Source of the DNA: Bemisia tabaci
Taxonomy: Eukaryota > Arthropoda > Insecta > Hemiptera > Aleyrodidae
Reading direction: 5' to 3'
Length of the DNA stretch: 64,000 nt
Assembly (NCBI RefSeq): GCF_918797505.1
Contig: NC_092801.1
Coordinates: 16,918,731-16,982,730 of the forward strand
Shown: in pieces, positions 40,976 to 52,660 of the stretch
How positions within the stretch are numbered: position 1 is the stretch's first letter
Layout: the number at the start of each line of letters is the position of its first letter
Notes under the pieces: model-generated
Told to the model about the DNA's origin: nothing
The model's database searches: none
What the model saw: the letters and a program-made list of their open reading frames with translations, nothing else
Translations under genes and position numbers: made by a program

Positions 40976-43255
40976 AATTGCTCTACTGAAAATCTTTGCA
41001 GACTGAGGTCCTTTCTTTTACAAAACAGTCACACATGAATATAATGCTTATCGATAGCTATAGTTGAAAAATGCATACTTACTTCAGATTGATACGTTAT
41101 AAGTCTCTGCTCTCGTTTAATTTTATTAAAGGAAAAATTTTCATTGAAATTTTCCTCACTCATTTTATTAAATCGCAAAAAAATGCAAGGAAACATTTTG
41201 ATAAGGTTTCCTTGAGGAAAATAAAAACAATCGGAGAATTACAACATTGCGACCGAGATACGCATTTATCTACTTCATCCATCGACATATTGTACTATAT
41301 TTTTCTATTCTTACATCTTTTGATTACTAAGGATCTTTGTGTCCCTGAATAAGGAGAACTGGGATCGATACGATGAAATTGACTGTAAAAGAAAAATTTG
41401 CAATTGTGTCCCTATCTTTCCAGAATTTTCCGACCTATCTATCCATTCTGTTTTTTGAGGATGAAAAAATGAATAAACAAATTTCTGATTACCACGTTCC
41501 ACCACTTTCATGTGTTGGAAAAGCAAAACTGAGTAGAGTGGTGTTCAATACCTTCTTCATCACTGTATTCTTGAAAAAGTAAGATCTGTTCACGTTGACG
41601 TTTACAAAAATGTAAATACTAACCAGACTGAATTAATTTTTTTTTTTTTTTGTTCTTGAAACTGTGAAAGAGGCTCTTGAACTAGTTTGGGGGGGGGGAG
41701 GGAATACATTTACATCCTGCTGAATCTTTCCATTCTGACGAGGCATGAAGCCACTGGTAACAGAGTTCAAAAATTATTGAAATTACGAATAGAAAGCAAG
41801 CTTTTTAAATAAACTCTTTAATTGTAAGGCAACTTTGAGAAGAACAATAATAAGGAGTAATTAATCTAAAACTAGGTATAAAAAATAGTATCGGAAGAAA
41901 GCTTAAAGTAACTTGGAACTGAAAATAGGCTTTATAAAAGTGACGGCAAATTTTGGAGACTTTTCATGTAGTCGAGTTGAAATGAGTCAGAGCTTCAAGC
42001 TAGAATGGCTGAAAGACAGGAATATTAGATTTCCAGGAAACAGCTTATTCTGAATAAAGTGGCAATTTGTTGTATGACAGAAATTTGAAGTTGCTTTGAA
42101 TGCTCTAGACAGCGTACAATTTAGAATGAAACAGTTTAGAGTTTGAGGCAATCTCACAGGGGAGGACATTGCTTCTGAGTAACATGTTTTCTGGCAGGAA
42201 TTAATACATTTTTTTAACTTTGATAAAGGTATCGCTGACTACTGATAACAAGAAAAGTCTCATACAAATAACTTTATAACATAAAATGTAGTGAAATGTT
42301 TGGAATTGAGAAGCATGGATGAACCATTGCTCTGGAAAACATAAAAAAGAGAGAAAAAAGGTCAGAGATAGAATCATGATCGTTTGGTGGTAATAGTTTA
42401 GCTTAGTAGAAGCAGTAATAAATCTTACAATAATAGCAATGAAAATGGAGGAAGAGAAAAAATGTTTTTAATGCTAGGAGTTTTAAAAATAAGAATGAAC
42501 TTTCAAACTGTGGAATACTTTTTCAACAATTTGTATGCTGTGAATTGAGTTGACTTGAGAAGAGAGCTTATAAGGTGGCATAAAACTTGACTAAAAACAT
42601 TAAGTGTAATGTAAGGTAGTTCCTAGGCTAACTGGAAGGGTAGATAAATTCATGAATGGTAAAATTTTGATTTGATTCCCAGAATTTTAGAGGTCACATA
42701 ATTTGAGACTAACAATTAATCAATTTAATAAAAACAAACTTCATTACCATTTTGTGTCAAATACTTCAAACTTGAATGGTAATACTATTGTATATAAAGA
42801 CAAATAAAATTTAAATATTATCACGATACTAGATGTCAAGTTAAAAATCTTGACAGGAGGATTATGGGTAAATGCATCCAAAAATGAAGAGAATATCATG
42901 ATGTATTAGTGCCACTTTCTTCTTATGACTACGCAGTACATGATGAAGAAATTGAAAGAGGGGAAAGGGTATAATATTTTATAAGAATTGATGAGAGAAA
43001 AATGGAAACACTTGCTTAGTGAATGCTGTCAGCAGAAAAATATTTGTTGTAAAACAAATTTTTATGGTGATTCACAGATACTTCAACAGTACGATTTTGG
43101 AGTAAAGGATTAAAAAGCATCAAATGTGTTTAGCAAAAGGTGAAATTACAGTGGGTGAAGAAAGCTAGTTCAGCTGTTTTGGAAATCATCTGAAACTAGT
43201 ACAAAATTTTCATACTTGGATATCACACAAAAATGGATCGTTATTCTTGACAGAG
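40976..43255. other. Intergenic; 3' flank of the Spartan gene
   Basis: AT-rich, largely free of the repeat families that dominate elsewhere, with short open frames of no recognisable product. The part nearest 43255 is the probable Spartan 3' UTR. No clear polyadenylation signal could be fixed. Confidence 0.5.
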
Positions 43256-44658
43256 CTATGTGGAATCTCTCAGCGCCATTTCATTCAAACAGACATCTAA
43301 GTGTTGATTTATATTATCACTGGACACTAAATTATTACAGCAAGGGCAAGGAACTTGTGGCTCGGAGCCTAGATTATAATCTGTGACATTGAATCGGTCA
43401 TCTTGACCATTCGTAGTTTCATCCTCTTCATCTGAGATGTAAATGTCTTGATCAAATTGCCTCTTTGGGGGAATGGCATCCTTCGATTCTACAATATTTA
43501 CTATTCCATTCACCGAATTAGAGGATTGTGCTTGATCAATGTTAGTAGGCTGATACTCAGAGGATGGGCCAGGTAAAAATCCAACACAGCTATCAAGATG
43601 ATCATTTACGGTGTTACGACTGACTTTCATTGAGCAAACTGGACAAGGTACCATATCCTTCTCTGGAGTATCAAGACAAATAGTTTCAACACTAAAAAGC
43701 GGTTTTTTGGTGGGACACTCCCTTTCTACATCAGGAGAGTTTGTACTATCAGACACTGATCGTCTTTTAACTGTTAATCTAGCATCCGAGTCTGAGTTTG
43801 GTGTAGTACTTGAAGTAGAGAAGGATGCAAGAAATTTATCACGAGATGCTTTGGTGCTACCTTTTTTGCTATTGGAGGAGGGAAAATTGCGCATTTGCAA
43901 GCTACTAAGTGGGCTGACAGTCGATTTTGTTGGGGAGGAGCAATCTATCATTCGCCGGCTATCAACAGTCGGACTTTCTTGTAACTTTTGAGTTGGACTC
44001 TGCTTAGTTTCTTGCACCGGACTCCGGTGTGTTTTTTGCATTGGACTCTGTCGTGTTCTTTGCTTCTGCTTCTCTCGCTCTTGATTCGAGAACATCGCCA
44101 GCAGACGACTCCTTGATCTGTCATTTGCATTACCACCAAGTACTTGCCCATTGGATTTAAATGCTTGGAACCTGTCAATATTCAAAGGATTATCAACCTT
44201 TTTCACCTCTTGGGGCTCTTCTGCACTGACTTTTGTTTTGGTTTGCGTCTTGGGAGGAACTAAGACAGTGCTGCTACCTTTGTTTTTCAATCCCCCGCCA
44301 GCAGTTCTTCCTGCATTCCTGTAATTTCCAGGGGTGCTTCCCGAATTGCTTGTTCCTAAGGTTCTACCTGACGATGCCGTTCCAATTTTACCTCGACTAC
44401 TGGTAGAGTTGCTTAATCCATTGGAGTTGCTGGAAGTAAGATCATGGAACCCGACTATGTTAGAGTTTGTTGTAGCGGATGCACTAACGGTTGGGTTCGA
44501 AGGTTCGTTCAGATCATTGAATCCATAAATTTTGGCAGCAACTGAACTAGGACTAGGGTTTACTTGGCTAGAGCTAGAGCTTGTGGATGTGGATGGTTGT
44601 GGAAAGAAGTTCCTGATGTCTTTAGCGCTAGACTTGGACGACTTGGGATTGGAGGAAG
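43256..44658 (-). CDS. SPRTN: Spartan exon 6: disordered tail with interaction motifs and two UBZ fingers
   Basis: Encodes residues 267-732 and a TAG stop. A Ser/Thr/Asn-rich disordered region carries, in order, the PIP-like box, two copies of a GFxDL motif (GFNDL about 310-314, GFHDL about 335-339), the SHP-like motif, four SP sites spaced 8-9 residues apart (RQSPMQK, RSPVQE, QSPTQK, ESP; about 468-495), then CPVC...HLDSC and CPCC...HLDVC zinc fingers separated by an acidic SIM-like stretch. Acceptor 'cctgtttcag'. An in-frame upstream extension to 44725 is intron read-through. Confidence 0.92.
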
Positions 44659-44928
44659 CTGAAACAGGGAGGCAAAAGAAAATTAATCGGTGAAGATTTG
44701 AAAACTCAAAAAATAAAATCGTCATCAGATGAAAAATTATACAACAGGGTGCATATAAGCAAGCAGCACTTTTAGCTTTTAATAAATAATAAAGGCTCTA
44801 TGGAAAACTAAATATTTTTATCTTTCTAGGTGACAACATCATGCTGGCATTGGGCCAACAGTGGCATAGTATAGAAGGGGAAAGTGCAAAGAGGCTGCTA
44901 GTGGGCCTCACTTCGAAAGGAGCATCAT

Positions 44929-44966
<38 letters not shown>

Positions 44967-47900
44967 GATTTATCTATTAATGAATATTCCTTTGATTGTC
45001 TTTAAATATCAGTCAGTGAGGACAAACTATGAAAGCAAAGAAATGCTTAAACATCTCACGATCAATGAGAGTTCTGACATTGTATTAATTTAAAGCTAAA
45101 AATATGTAATGAAAATAAAAATATAAATGAGATGGATAAACATAAATATTAATTTTTTTAAAAACAATAGATAGCACTATAGATATTTATCTTCATGCTT
45201 TCTATAGTTTGTCAACATTTCAAATAAATACTGACAGATATACAAGCAAAGCACCCAATTCAAAAATATATTTTTCCTTGAAATTTTCGGATACACACTT
45301 TAGATTGACAAACAAAATTGTCTGAAAAATTTGAGAATAACAATATTTTCACAATATTCAAAATGTATTTGTTTTTTAAAACTATTTATTGTAAACTGCC
45401 ACACATTACGAATTATATACGTTGTTTCTACCAGTTAAATAAAAAAGATTAAGTTAACGTTTTCAATAAATTTTGGTAAAAAATTTGTTCTTCATTGAAG
45501 GAAATAAGTAATGAGGGCAACATCTAAAGGCTCATAAGGCATTCTTCCTTAGCGCTGCGGTATAATTTAAATTACTATTCCTTTTTTTTATGAAAAAGTG
45601 TCAGCTCAGGTAAGTAAACAGTAAAAAGTGAAACGTAGATAAAAGTGTCAATAAGCAAATTTTTGTTCGTCAACTGTAGACAAAATCCGTAAACAGTTTA
45701 ACAAAATACGTCATGAAAACAAATTTTCGTTCTCCGTCTGTGCATAAATGGACGTGAGCTAGCCTAACCCGCCAAATCGCCTGTAATTAAATGAAATTTA
45801 ATTTTCATTAACAGTTTCGTAATTATGTCCGGACCACGTTATCTAACCTGTTGACAATTCTGGGTGAGAGAGTGAAACCCATCGACAGTCCTGTAAATAG
45901 GCCACCGGGCTCTGATTGGTTGATGAAAATACCAACTTCGTTAACATGCAGGACAACTGTTTACTCATTTTGACGACAGTTTTCACACGAAAATTTGTGT
46001 AGGGGATTAATAATGTATAAAACATTGATCTGTACCTCAATAAACAGTTTTCCCCATTTTTTGCATTTTAAAATTGTTATCTAAACAATGAGTACGCAAT
46101 GAATACAGAAACTACGATAAGATACACATATCGTTGCTTCTCTGACATAAGGGCATACCTCAATCGGACGTATTTATGCTAAAACGAATTAAGTGCATAG
46201 GATTTGCATGTAACATAGTTCCTTTTAGCATAAATACGTCCAATTTCCCCATGAGCATCAGGAAGCATGGATTCTTAAGTAAAACATTGCTCACGTGAAA
46301 ATTGTGATACGCCCTTACATCAGAGGCACGACGATTTAGGACATTCTTTTAGAAGACTTATAGAGATTGTGTCCTGTGTAAAAGTACTTACTGGACGAGC
46401 TTTTCGGTTTCTTTTCTTTTTTTCCATAATTTTCTGGCTCCTTAATTTTGATGAATGTTCCCCCACACTCTGCATGATGGTCGCCATACCAGAAATCGTA
46501 TGGTCCCGGGGCACGGTTTTTGGCACGCCTCACATAACCATAGTACGGCTTGCGATCACGGCATGGACCGTTGCATCGCCACCAGTGCTGTTGGTACAAT
46601 CGCACTTCATCGTGGAATGAGTGATAAACCTGTATAAAACACAAGATTAGTTATCAGAGACAGATATGGTAGATTCACTTACATTCACTGTTAGAGTAGA
46701 ACCCAAAATTTGTCAAAAGGACTTCAAAACTTTGAGCAAGCAGGTACAGCATTGATTTCAGTTTTTTTGGTGTGGTTAAATCACAAACGAAAACATTGGT
46801 CGGAGAAAATTCTAACTTCAGTAGTGCCAAGTAGTTTCTGAAAACAAGAGCACATGACCTTTCACTTCGGTTTTCTCAAAATCAGCTCAATATGACTTGG
46901 TTCCTTTTTGCTAAACGTGGTAAAATACCTTAGCCCAGGGGATAACTAAAGACAGCAGAGGTGAGAGTCGCATGTAAGTAATAGATTTTCTATACACTTA
47001 ATTGAGAGAAAAACAAGCAAATTAATGATTGTGACTGGGATTCTACAGAACTGAACCTACAATTTGAAGGTTCAAGAATCTTTAAAACTTTTTTCTGGAG
47101 ATAAATCGATAGCTTTTGGGCACTTGAGAACAAACGGAGGAACAGCATCGAGGATAGTCTAGGACTTGAATTCAGAGAAGAGTTGAAGAGGTTTAATGAG
47201 CGATGAATAGCTTCTTCTGTTTCTTATTCACACCTTGGATTCAAGTTCAATGGAAAAAGAGTTGGGATTCTTCCCAAATTTGTTAAGATAGTATACTTGC
47301 CGTAATTTTGGTGCCAGCTTCTTTATTGATGCGGCCCATGTGCTTGTGGAACTCAGGTCCATGACCATCGCGATCTCTGTTGTTGGCAGTTACAAACAGG
47401 TAAGCATGGATCATTTCGTGCTGGAATGGTAAAATTTTTCATAATTAGTCTCTCTTGTTTGGACAATATGTTCCAAAACTTTGTAAAAACTTCCAGATAT
47501 TGCAATAATCTTATGATTTTCTACTTTAGCCAACAGTGTGTTATTTTGAAAGTTTTTCCTGTTTTATCAGGAGTCCTGCTGATGTTTTCTTAGAAAATTT
47601 TTGTTTTTACCTTTTTTTCGGTATGTGTAATCCATCTACATACCAATATGTTAGATAGACATATACATTGGTAGAAAAGGTTGTTAGACAAGGCTGAAAC
47701 CAGGAGCGTACAAAATTCAAGATTCTATTATTTACGGATACAAATAGGGGCACAGCTTTCGTTTGCTTACTTCGATCCAAGCTTGGAGCCAATTTTCAGG
47801 AGAAACCTTTCATCTATTTCAAACCAAGTCAAATCTTTTGTCACTTGGTTCTCCATTTATCGCAGTGATGAGTATCAAATTAATCCTGATCCAGTTTTCA

Positions 47901-50408
47901 AATTGCAATCCTAAAATATGATCTATCTCTCAAGCAGATAGATTCATTCTCAAAGCTACTGGTGTACGCTGGTTTCTTTTGCACAAATGAGTTTAATTTA
48001 ATGGCTGAGAGTCTAGGTATTCAAGAATTCCTGCATTTTCAAATGATAAATAAACGGAATGGTTTTCTGCAGATGAAGACAAAGTTCGAAAGACTCACCA
48101 ACAATGTATTTATGAGATCGCTGCGAGGTCGAAGTTTCAGTAGGGGCTCGCTCAACCTCACAGAACACAACCCCATTCTTCCTTGGTAGTAGCATATACC
48201 TGCACAGCTAAAAGAAAGAAAAAAAAATTAGGAACTGAAAAGTAAGTTGAAGAGCTTCATGATAGTTGGATTTTGTTTTTTATGGGTAGCACAAATAATT
48301 ACACTATGATAGTTCTACTTTCAGCATTGATCCTAACTCGAATTTGAAACCCTTTCTCAAAGGAGAAGCCTGACTTGCAAAGAAGAGAAGGGTCGATTCG
48401 ATACCACCTGGAAATGTTCCAGCATTTTCTAGTTTATTTTGCTTCAGTCTTTGTTGGGTGTTTTGTTAAAAAATTTGAGCTATTTTGCATATTATATCCT
48501 TCCACTGTATATCTGAGCATGTCTACAGCATGTAAAGGCACAGGTCAAATTCTAATTAGCTTAAAACTGGTGCAATTCGACAGATAAATGCGTATGACAC
48601 AGGCAATTAAGAATCGTCTGCAATTTGCAAGGGGTTCACAAGATTTTTCGATAAATCGCAATAATACGCAAAGCTGTGAAGCAATTTTTAAGGGTTATGG
48701 TCTTCAAAAGCATGAGCTCCGCTTGGAGAGCCTTCATTTTTGGTGATACTCCATGCTTTGTCTCGAAACTAGTTTAGTTGCCTGACCGATCTCAACCCAA
48801 CTAATGCCACTGAGTTTACTGCACGCTCTTTCGAATGTGCCTACTTCTACCATGTTTTCATGGAGAAAGAAGTGTCCATTTGCATAGGCAACACAATCAA
48901 CACTCTAAACTTGTTCTTCTACTTCTTAATTTTATGATTTCTTACATTTATTCACTACTGGCTTGCAAATTGCCGGCGATTGTTCATTGCCTGTGGCACA
49001 TACATTCAGATGGAATGCATTGATAAAATAACCAAGGGACAAAGTAAAGCAAAGAATTCAAAACCTTCTCCCTGCATGAGGCATCATTTAAGTTAAGTCA
49101 CATAATCAAAAGAAAACTTGAGGAGTTTTACCTTGTCATCTGCTTGCTCCATTTGACTTCAACAGCGTCTAATCTGCCCCAAAAAAAGCGTTTGTTGAAT
49201 TCACCAAAGAGTGCAAATATATCAGGGGTTGGATCAATCACCTCCCATGAGGAATCATTCAGAGAGGTAAGTTTTTCAACTTCCTTGCTAGGCTGCTTAG
49301 GACTAGGTTTCCGGGATTTTCCTTTGGATCCTGATTCGCTGCTGAACTTATCCAAGTCGCGTTGAAAAATTAGATTTTCTTTGTTGGGCTACAGAAAGCA
49401 AAAACAACAGACATTCATTTTATATTAATGCTTCAATTGAGGGGCTTGATGGACGAGGGGATGTGTGCAGTTTTGGCAATTTCGCAAAATATGAGTTGAA
49501 AGTTTCAAAATTACATGGCGCCTTATGAAGGAAAGAAAATTCCAACTCACTTTCTCATGCTTGAAAATTATATAAGGGTGGTGAATTTCCCATGGAATAT
49601 ATTTTTAGACTAATTTTAGATAAAATAGTTAACATCTCGAATTTTTAAAAAACTGCACTTACGCACCTTGTCTTCCAAGCCCCTTAATTCATCTACAATG
49701 TCAAACTTGACGCACAGGGTGGTAAAATGGCACAAAAATCATGATGGTTTCATTACAAACCTGGAGGAACACAAGGGTGCTACAGGTTTTCTCTGAAATC
49801 AACTCCAAGGCTCAAAAAAGCTCCTAAAGTTGATATGGTAATGGAGGGAATATCCCATTCTACCCTGAAAGTCCACATCAAAATCAAGACAAACTCTCTA
49901 TCGCAAAGATAGGGAGCAAATACATTAGCAGGGTTGCTGTGTTTCCAGTTTAGGAGTTTCCAAACAAGGTGGCAGCCCTGTCAATGTATTTGCTCCCAAC
50001 CTTTGCACGGAGAGTTTGTTTTGATGTAGAGGTGGACTCCACAACGCGTTACACACCAATGGTGCCGCACGACTGCATGTATTAACCTGTTGAGGGGTGC
50101 GAATTCAGAGCTGATTGGAGATTGACGTTTGTCTCAACGTACAATGCGCAAGCTCCAGTTTAATATTACTGGGACTGCTAGGACTAGCTGTGCGATTTGA
50201 TGAGAATAACGGGACATATTATCATATCAATACTTCTGCCTCACACCAACAGGCAGTGGGATAGCTTGCTGAACCAACAGACCTTTCAGCAAGCCATGAA
50301 GCTGCAGTTTGCAGAGATGAGAATTCAGATACTTACACTGGATGCAGTTGTTTCACTTTGGAGCTCATCCTGAAGCTGTAGTGCCAGCAAGTAATCCATG
50401 TCTTCCAT
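43256..50408 (-). CDS. SPRTN: Spartan-type (SprT) DNA-protein crosslink metalloprotease
   Basis: Nuclear zinc metalloprotease of the Spartan/SPRTN family (Drosophila counterpart maternal haploid), which cleaves proteins crosslinked to DNA during replication. Six coding exons: 50337-50408, 49132-49388, 48099-48207, 47301-47420, 46392-46629, 43256-44658. They sum to 2199 nt, 732 residues plus stop: longer than the human protein (489) and close to the fly one. Visible: N-terminal LLALQLQDEL; SprT domain with HEMIH (His147, Glu148, His151) and distal His166; the RWRCNGPC/ECGGTF zinc-ribbon region; PIP-like AKDIRNFF (277-284); SHP-like FKSNGQVLGG (432-441) for p97/VCP; two UBZ4-type C2HC fingers (604-623 and 703-722); a SUMO-interaction-like DIYISDEEDE (669-678). 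Five introns, one GC-AG. Active-site and zinc residues are intact, so it is probably functional. Confidence 0.95.
44659..46391 (-). other. Spartan intron 5 with repeat insertions
   Basis: Donor A|GTAAGT to acceptor TTTCAG. Contains a poly-T tract (44935-44963), a family G fragment (about 45525-45570) and a family C foldback ending 57 bp from exon 5. Confidence 0.8.
46131..46334. mobile_element. Family C foldback copy C3 with a nested family D mini-foldback
   Basis: Outer arms 'tcgttgcttctctgacataa' and 'ttacatcagaggcacgacga'. Inserted in the left arm is a 76-bp foldback (46166-46241), 'ggacgtatttatgctaaaac' to 'ttttagcataaatacgtcc'. Confidence 0.8.
46392..46629 (-). CDS. SPRTN: Spartan exon 5: SprT zinc-ribbon part
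   Basis: Residues 187-265: VYHSFHDEVRLYQQHWWRCN, GPCRDRKPYYGYVRRAKNRA, then ECGGTFIKIKEPENYGKK. Two Cys in CNGPC and one in ECGG mark the C-terminal half of the SprT domain. Acceptor 'tatacag', donor A|GTAAGT. Confidence 0.95.
46630..47300 (-). other. Spartan intron 4, GC-AG class
   Basis: 671 bp. The 5' splice site is ACG|GCAAGT and the 3' site ATACAG. Using the nearby GT (4 nt further in) would shift the frame, so a GC donor is the only reading that joins ...AGTKIT to VYHSF. It also contains a family F fragment (about 46888-46921). Confidence 0.9.
47301..47420 (-). CDS. SPRTN: Spartan exon 4: catalytic HEMIH exon
   Basis: Exactly 40 codons, phase 0 at both ends: HEMIHAYLFVTANNRDRDGH then GPEFHKHMGRINKEAGTKIT. 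Holds all three zinc-binding histidines (147, 151, 166) and catalytic Glu148. Acceptor 'cattccag', donor GC. Confidence 0.96.
48099..48207 (-). CDS. SPRTN: Spartan exon 3
   Basis: 109 bp encoding residues 111-146: CAGICYYQGRMGLCSVRLSE, PLLKLRPRSDLINTLL, the strand and helix leading into HEMIH. Acceptor 'cttttag', donor TTG|GTGAGT. Another minus-strand frame is also open here but lacks similarity. Confidence 0.94.
49132..49388 (-). CDS. SPRTN: Spartan exon 2
   Basis: 257 bp encoding residues 25-109 plus two bases of Ser110. A variable linker (PNKENLIFQRDLDKFSSESG...) precedes the first SprT block, WEVIDPTPDIFALFGEFNKR and FFWGRLDAVEVKWSKQMT. Acceptor 'ttctgtag', donor AG|GTAAAA. Confidence 0.93.
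49389..50336 (-). other. Spartan intron 1 with family H insertion
   Basis: 948 bp, donor AGT|GTAAGT. A family H foldback (copy H5, 49735-50045) fills a third of it: 'aacacaagggtgc', 'gggaatatccca' and 'gatagggagcaaatacatta', with inverse partners. Confidence 0.85.
50337..50408 (-). CDS. SPRTN: Spartan exon 1 with start codon
   Basis: 24 codons, MEDMDYLLALQLQDELQSET to TASS. The LLALQLQ(D/E)E pattern matches the N-terminal helix of Spartan proteins. A second reading is possible: an upstream ATG at about 50510 (MTQDSYQ) could be joined in frame through a 45-bp GT-AG segment (50446-50490), but an intron that short is unlikely, so the 50408 ATG is preferred. Confidence 0.85.
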
Positions 50409-51400
50409 TTCTCCAAAATTGAGAACGTACACGACAAACTCGAACCTGAATTGAAAATACTTGAAAGGAACTGAAATTTGGTAGACTCACTGGTAGGAAT
50501 CTTGTGTCATGGTGAAAAAACAGATCAACACATTGATCGAAATGGACAGTTCAAACTAGGTTCAAACATTTCAAAAAAGTTACAGAGGAGACGAGGTACT
50601 TTCATCAACTTTCATACGTCTCATTCAGTTCTCACTTCTCACTTCTCACGCTTCGCAAAGTCGCAAACGCAACTTCTCACGAAAACTTGTACTTGCAGAG
50701 GGAACATAACCACATAACCTAAAAATAACAACAGTCTTGAGGTAAATAGTAAATATGGTGCCTCATGGCGCAACGTCGCTCGTAAAATGGAGCGAATTTT
50801 GAATTTGGGCATTTGTGTTGTTCACTTTGCGCCGAGCAATATTAGCTTGGTGAGATTAATGATGGAAAACCAGATTATTTTAGGACTGGAATCCACAGAA
50901 GTTTAAACAATTGACATTGTCATAAATGAGCAGAAGGAATAAATCCCATAACTTTTGAACCGTTCGAGATAGAAAAACGAAACTTGGAGAATGGTTCTAT
51001 CTCATAAGGGACCATTTTCTGGGAGGGGGGGTGTCAAAATTTTGGTCCCTCCCTCGGGGGGGGGGGGGGGGGAGGCCTCCCTAATTTTTTTTTCGAATAG
51101 TAACTACTTTATCTCGTGATACCTCATTGGAAAGAACATTACAAACTAAGAAGTTTCCCTATCTTTGCCTCAATATTATCTCGGTAAGTTCAAAATTACT
51201 TCAAAATTACTTCAAAATTACATTCTCAAGCCCCCATATTTCGGGCGAAGTTAAAAAAAGAAAAAAAAAAATTAATGCAAATATCTCTGCTCAATTTTCT
51301 GAGTCCATTCACCATGACTAGTGACTAAAATGAACAATATTCGCAATTTGCCGTTCATAATCTGCACATTCGAAGTGCAATTTCCCATGCACTTCCATTA
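50409..51400. other. Spartan 5' flank, no gene
   Basis: Probable 5' UTR and promoter side of the Spartan gene. It contains a G tract (about 51026-51072) and no recognised repeat family or exon. Confidence 0.45.
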
Positions 51401-52660
51401 CAGGTGGGTTAAAGTATGGCATACCGCTACACAGGTTGCCTACCCTGGCGCTGCAGGCGACTGGGGGGCCGCTTCTTTCCTACGGCAAGTATACGGCGTG
51501 CCGGTATCGGGAGTCCTTTAAGTAATCTTTGGCACTAACGTATCTCTGTCTGAAATCGAGCGGTACGCTTTTCATCAGTTCTCGAAGGAAAAGAAAACCG
51601 AAAAGCAAAAGCTAATGCGAATCTCGAACAGGATGCAGTCCGTCGAGGATACCCTCGCGTGCGCCAATCAGAATCAGTCTCGATCGGGCGACGCTACTCC
51701 GGGCCCCCCACCCCATGCAAATCATGCCCTGAGGATCCGCACCTTTCCGCCGGCGATTGTTTCATTCATTCGGTTGTAGTCTCGCGTCCGGTCGGAGTAA
51801 CTCTCCCGTGGTACCAAGTGATTTTCCTTTAATTGAAAGTTCTAAGACTCTTAGAACTCTTCGAATGTGTCTCGTTACCTCGTCTGTTGTGCGAAAACTC
51901 TTTGGTGTATGTTAAATCGATCGTGTGAAGTAATTAGCCTCTTGAATTGAGTCCTTCATCGTCGAAGTAGGCACCTCGTGCTCGGCGTTTGAGCAAATTG
52001 ATTGCCAATGGACCCTCACAATTTCCATCGATTCTCGTAGTTTCACATGATTTTCTTGTTTCCGGCGTTTATTTTGGCAGTGTGTCTCGGTACGTCGTGT
52101 GTTTCGCGTAAATTCTTCGGCGATGTAAGCGTACATATACAAACTATCGTGTGTGTTCGGTAATTTGTCACATGGATTGGACAATGGCCGTCGCTGAGAG
52201 GCCTTGTGTTTCACGAAATTCATTGCCGAAATCGTGTCCGGCGTTTGAGGGAATTGAACCCCGAAACTTTCATCGAATTTCGTCGTTTCCAATGTTTCGA
52301 GTTGACATCTATGTGAACTTCTCCATTTCACCATGAACTTACCCGCGCGCGTTTTCCGTTTTCTTCACTGTCCAGCCTCCAGCGACCTGTTGTGCGGCGA
52401 CATTTCGGGAGTCCGAGTGATTTCGTCCCTCGTGTGTCGGTGTGTGCGTGTGTGTTTCCGAGCAATCCAGCATATTATCGGCTTCGCGTTTTGAGTGTCT
52501 GCGTCTCCTTCTCACTCTACTTCGATTAATTTCGTGCCTATCATTCGGAGGAGTCTCATATATCCTGGTCGCACACTTAGCTCCCTTTGATGCGTATGTA
52601 TTTCGGCGTTGGTCTGGATTCAGGTTAGATTTATAGCACATATCTTTCTTCGATTCTGCT
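51400..52660. promoter_or_regulatory. CpG-richer, repeat-free block, possible promoter/5' exon of a plus-strand gene
   Basis: Unlike its surroundings, this block has frequent CG dinucleotides, balanced base composition and no member of the foldback families. It contains an octamer 'atgcaaat' (about 51715) and 'ttcattcattcggttgtagt' resembling an insect initiator region. It lies about 1 kb from the Spartan start, in head-to-head position for a divergent gene. No convincing coding frame was seen, so any exon would be 5' UTR. Inference only. Confidence 0.3.

Noticed and set aside
50446..50490. 45-bp GT-AG segment that would extend Spartan N-terminally
   Set aside because: Phases fit (MTQDSYQFEF... 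joined to MEDMD), but 45 bp is below the usual minimum for insect introns, and the 50408 ATG gives a family-like N-terminus.
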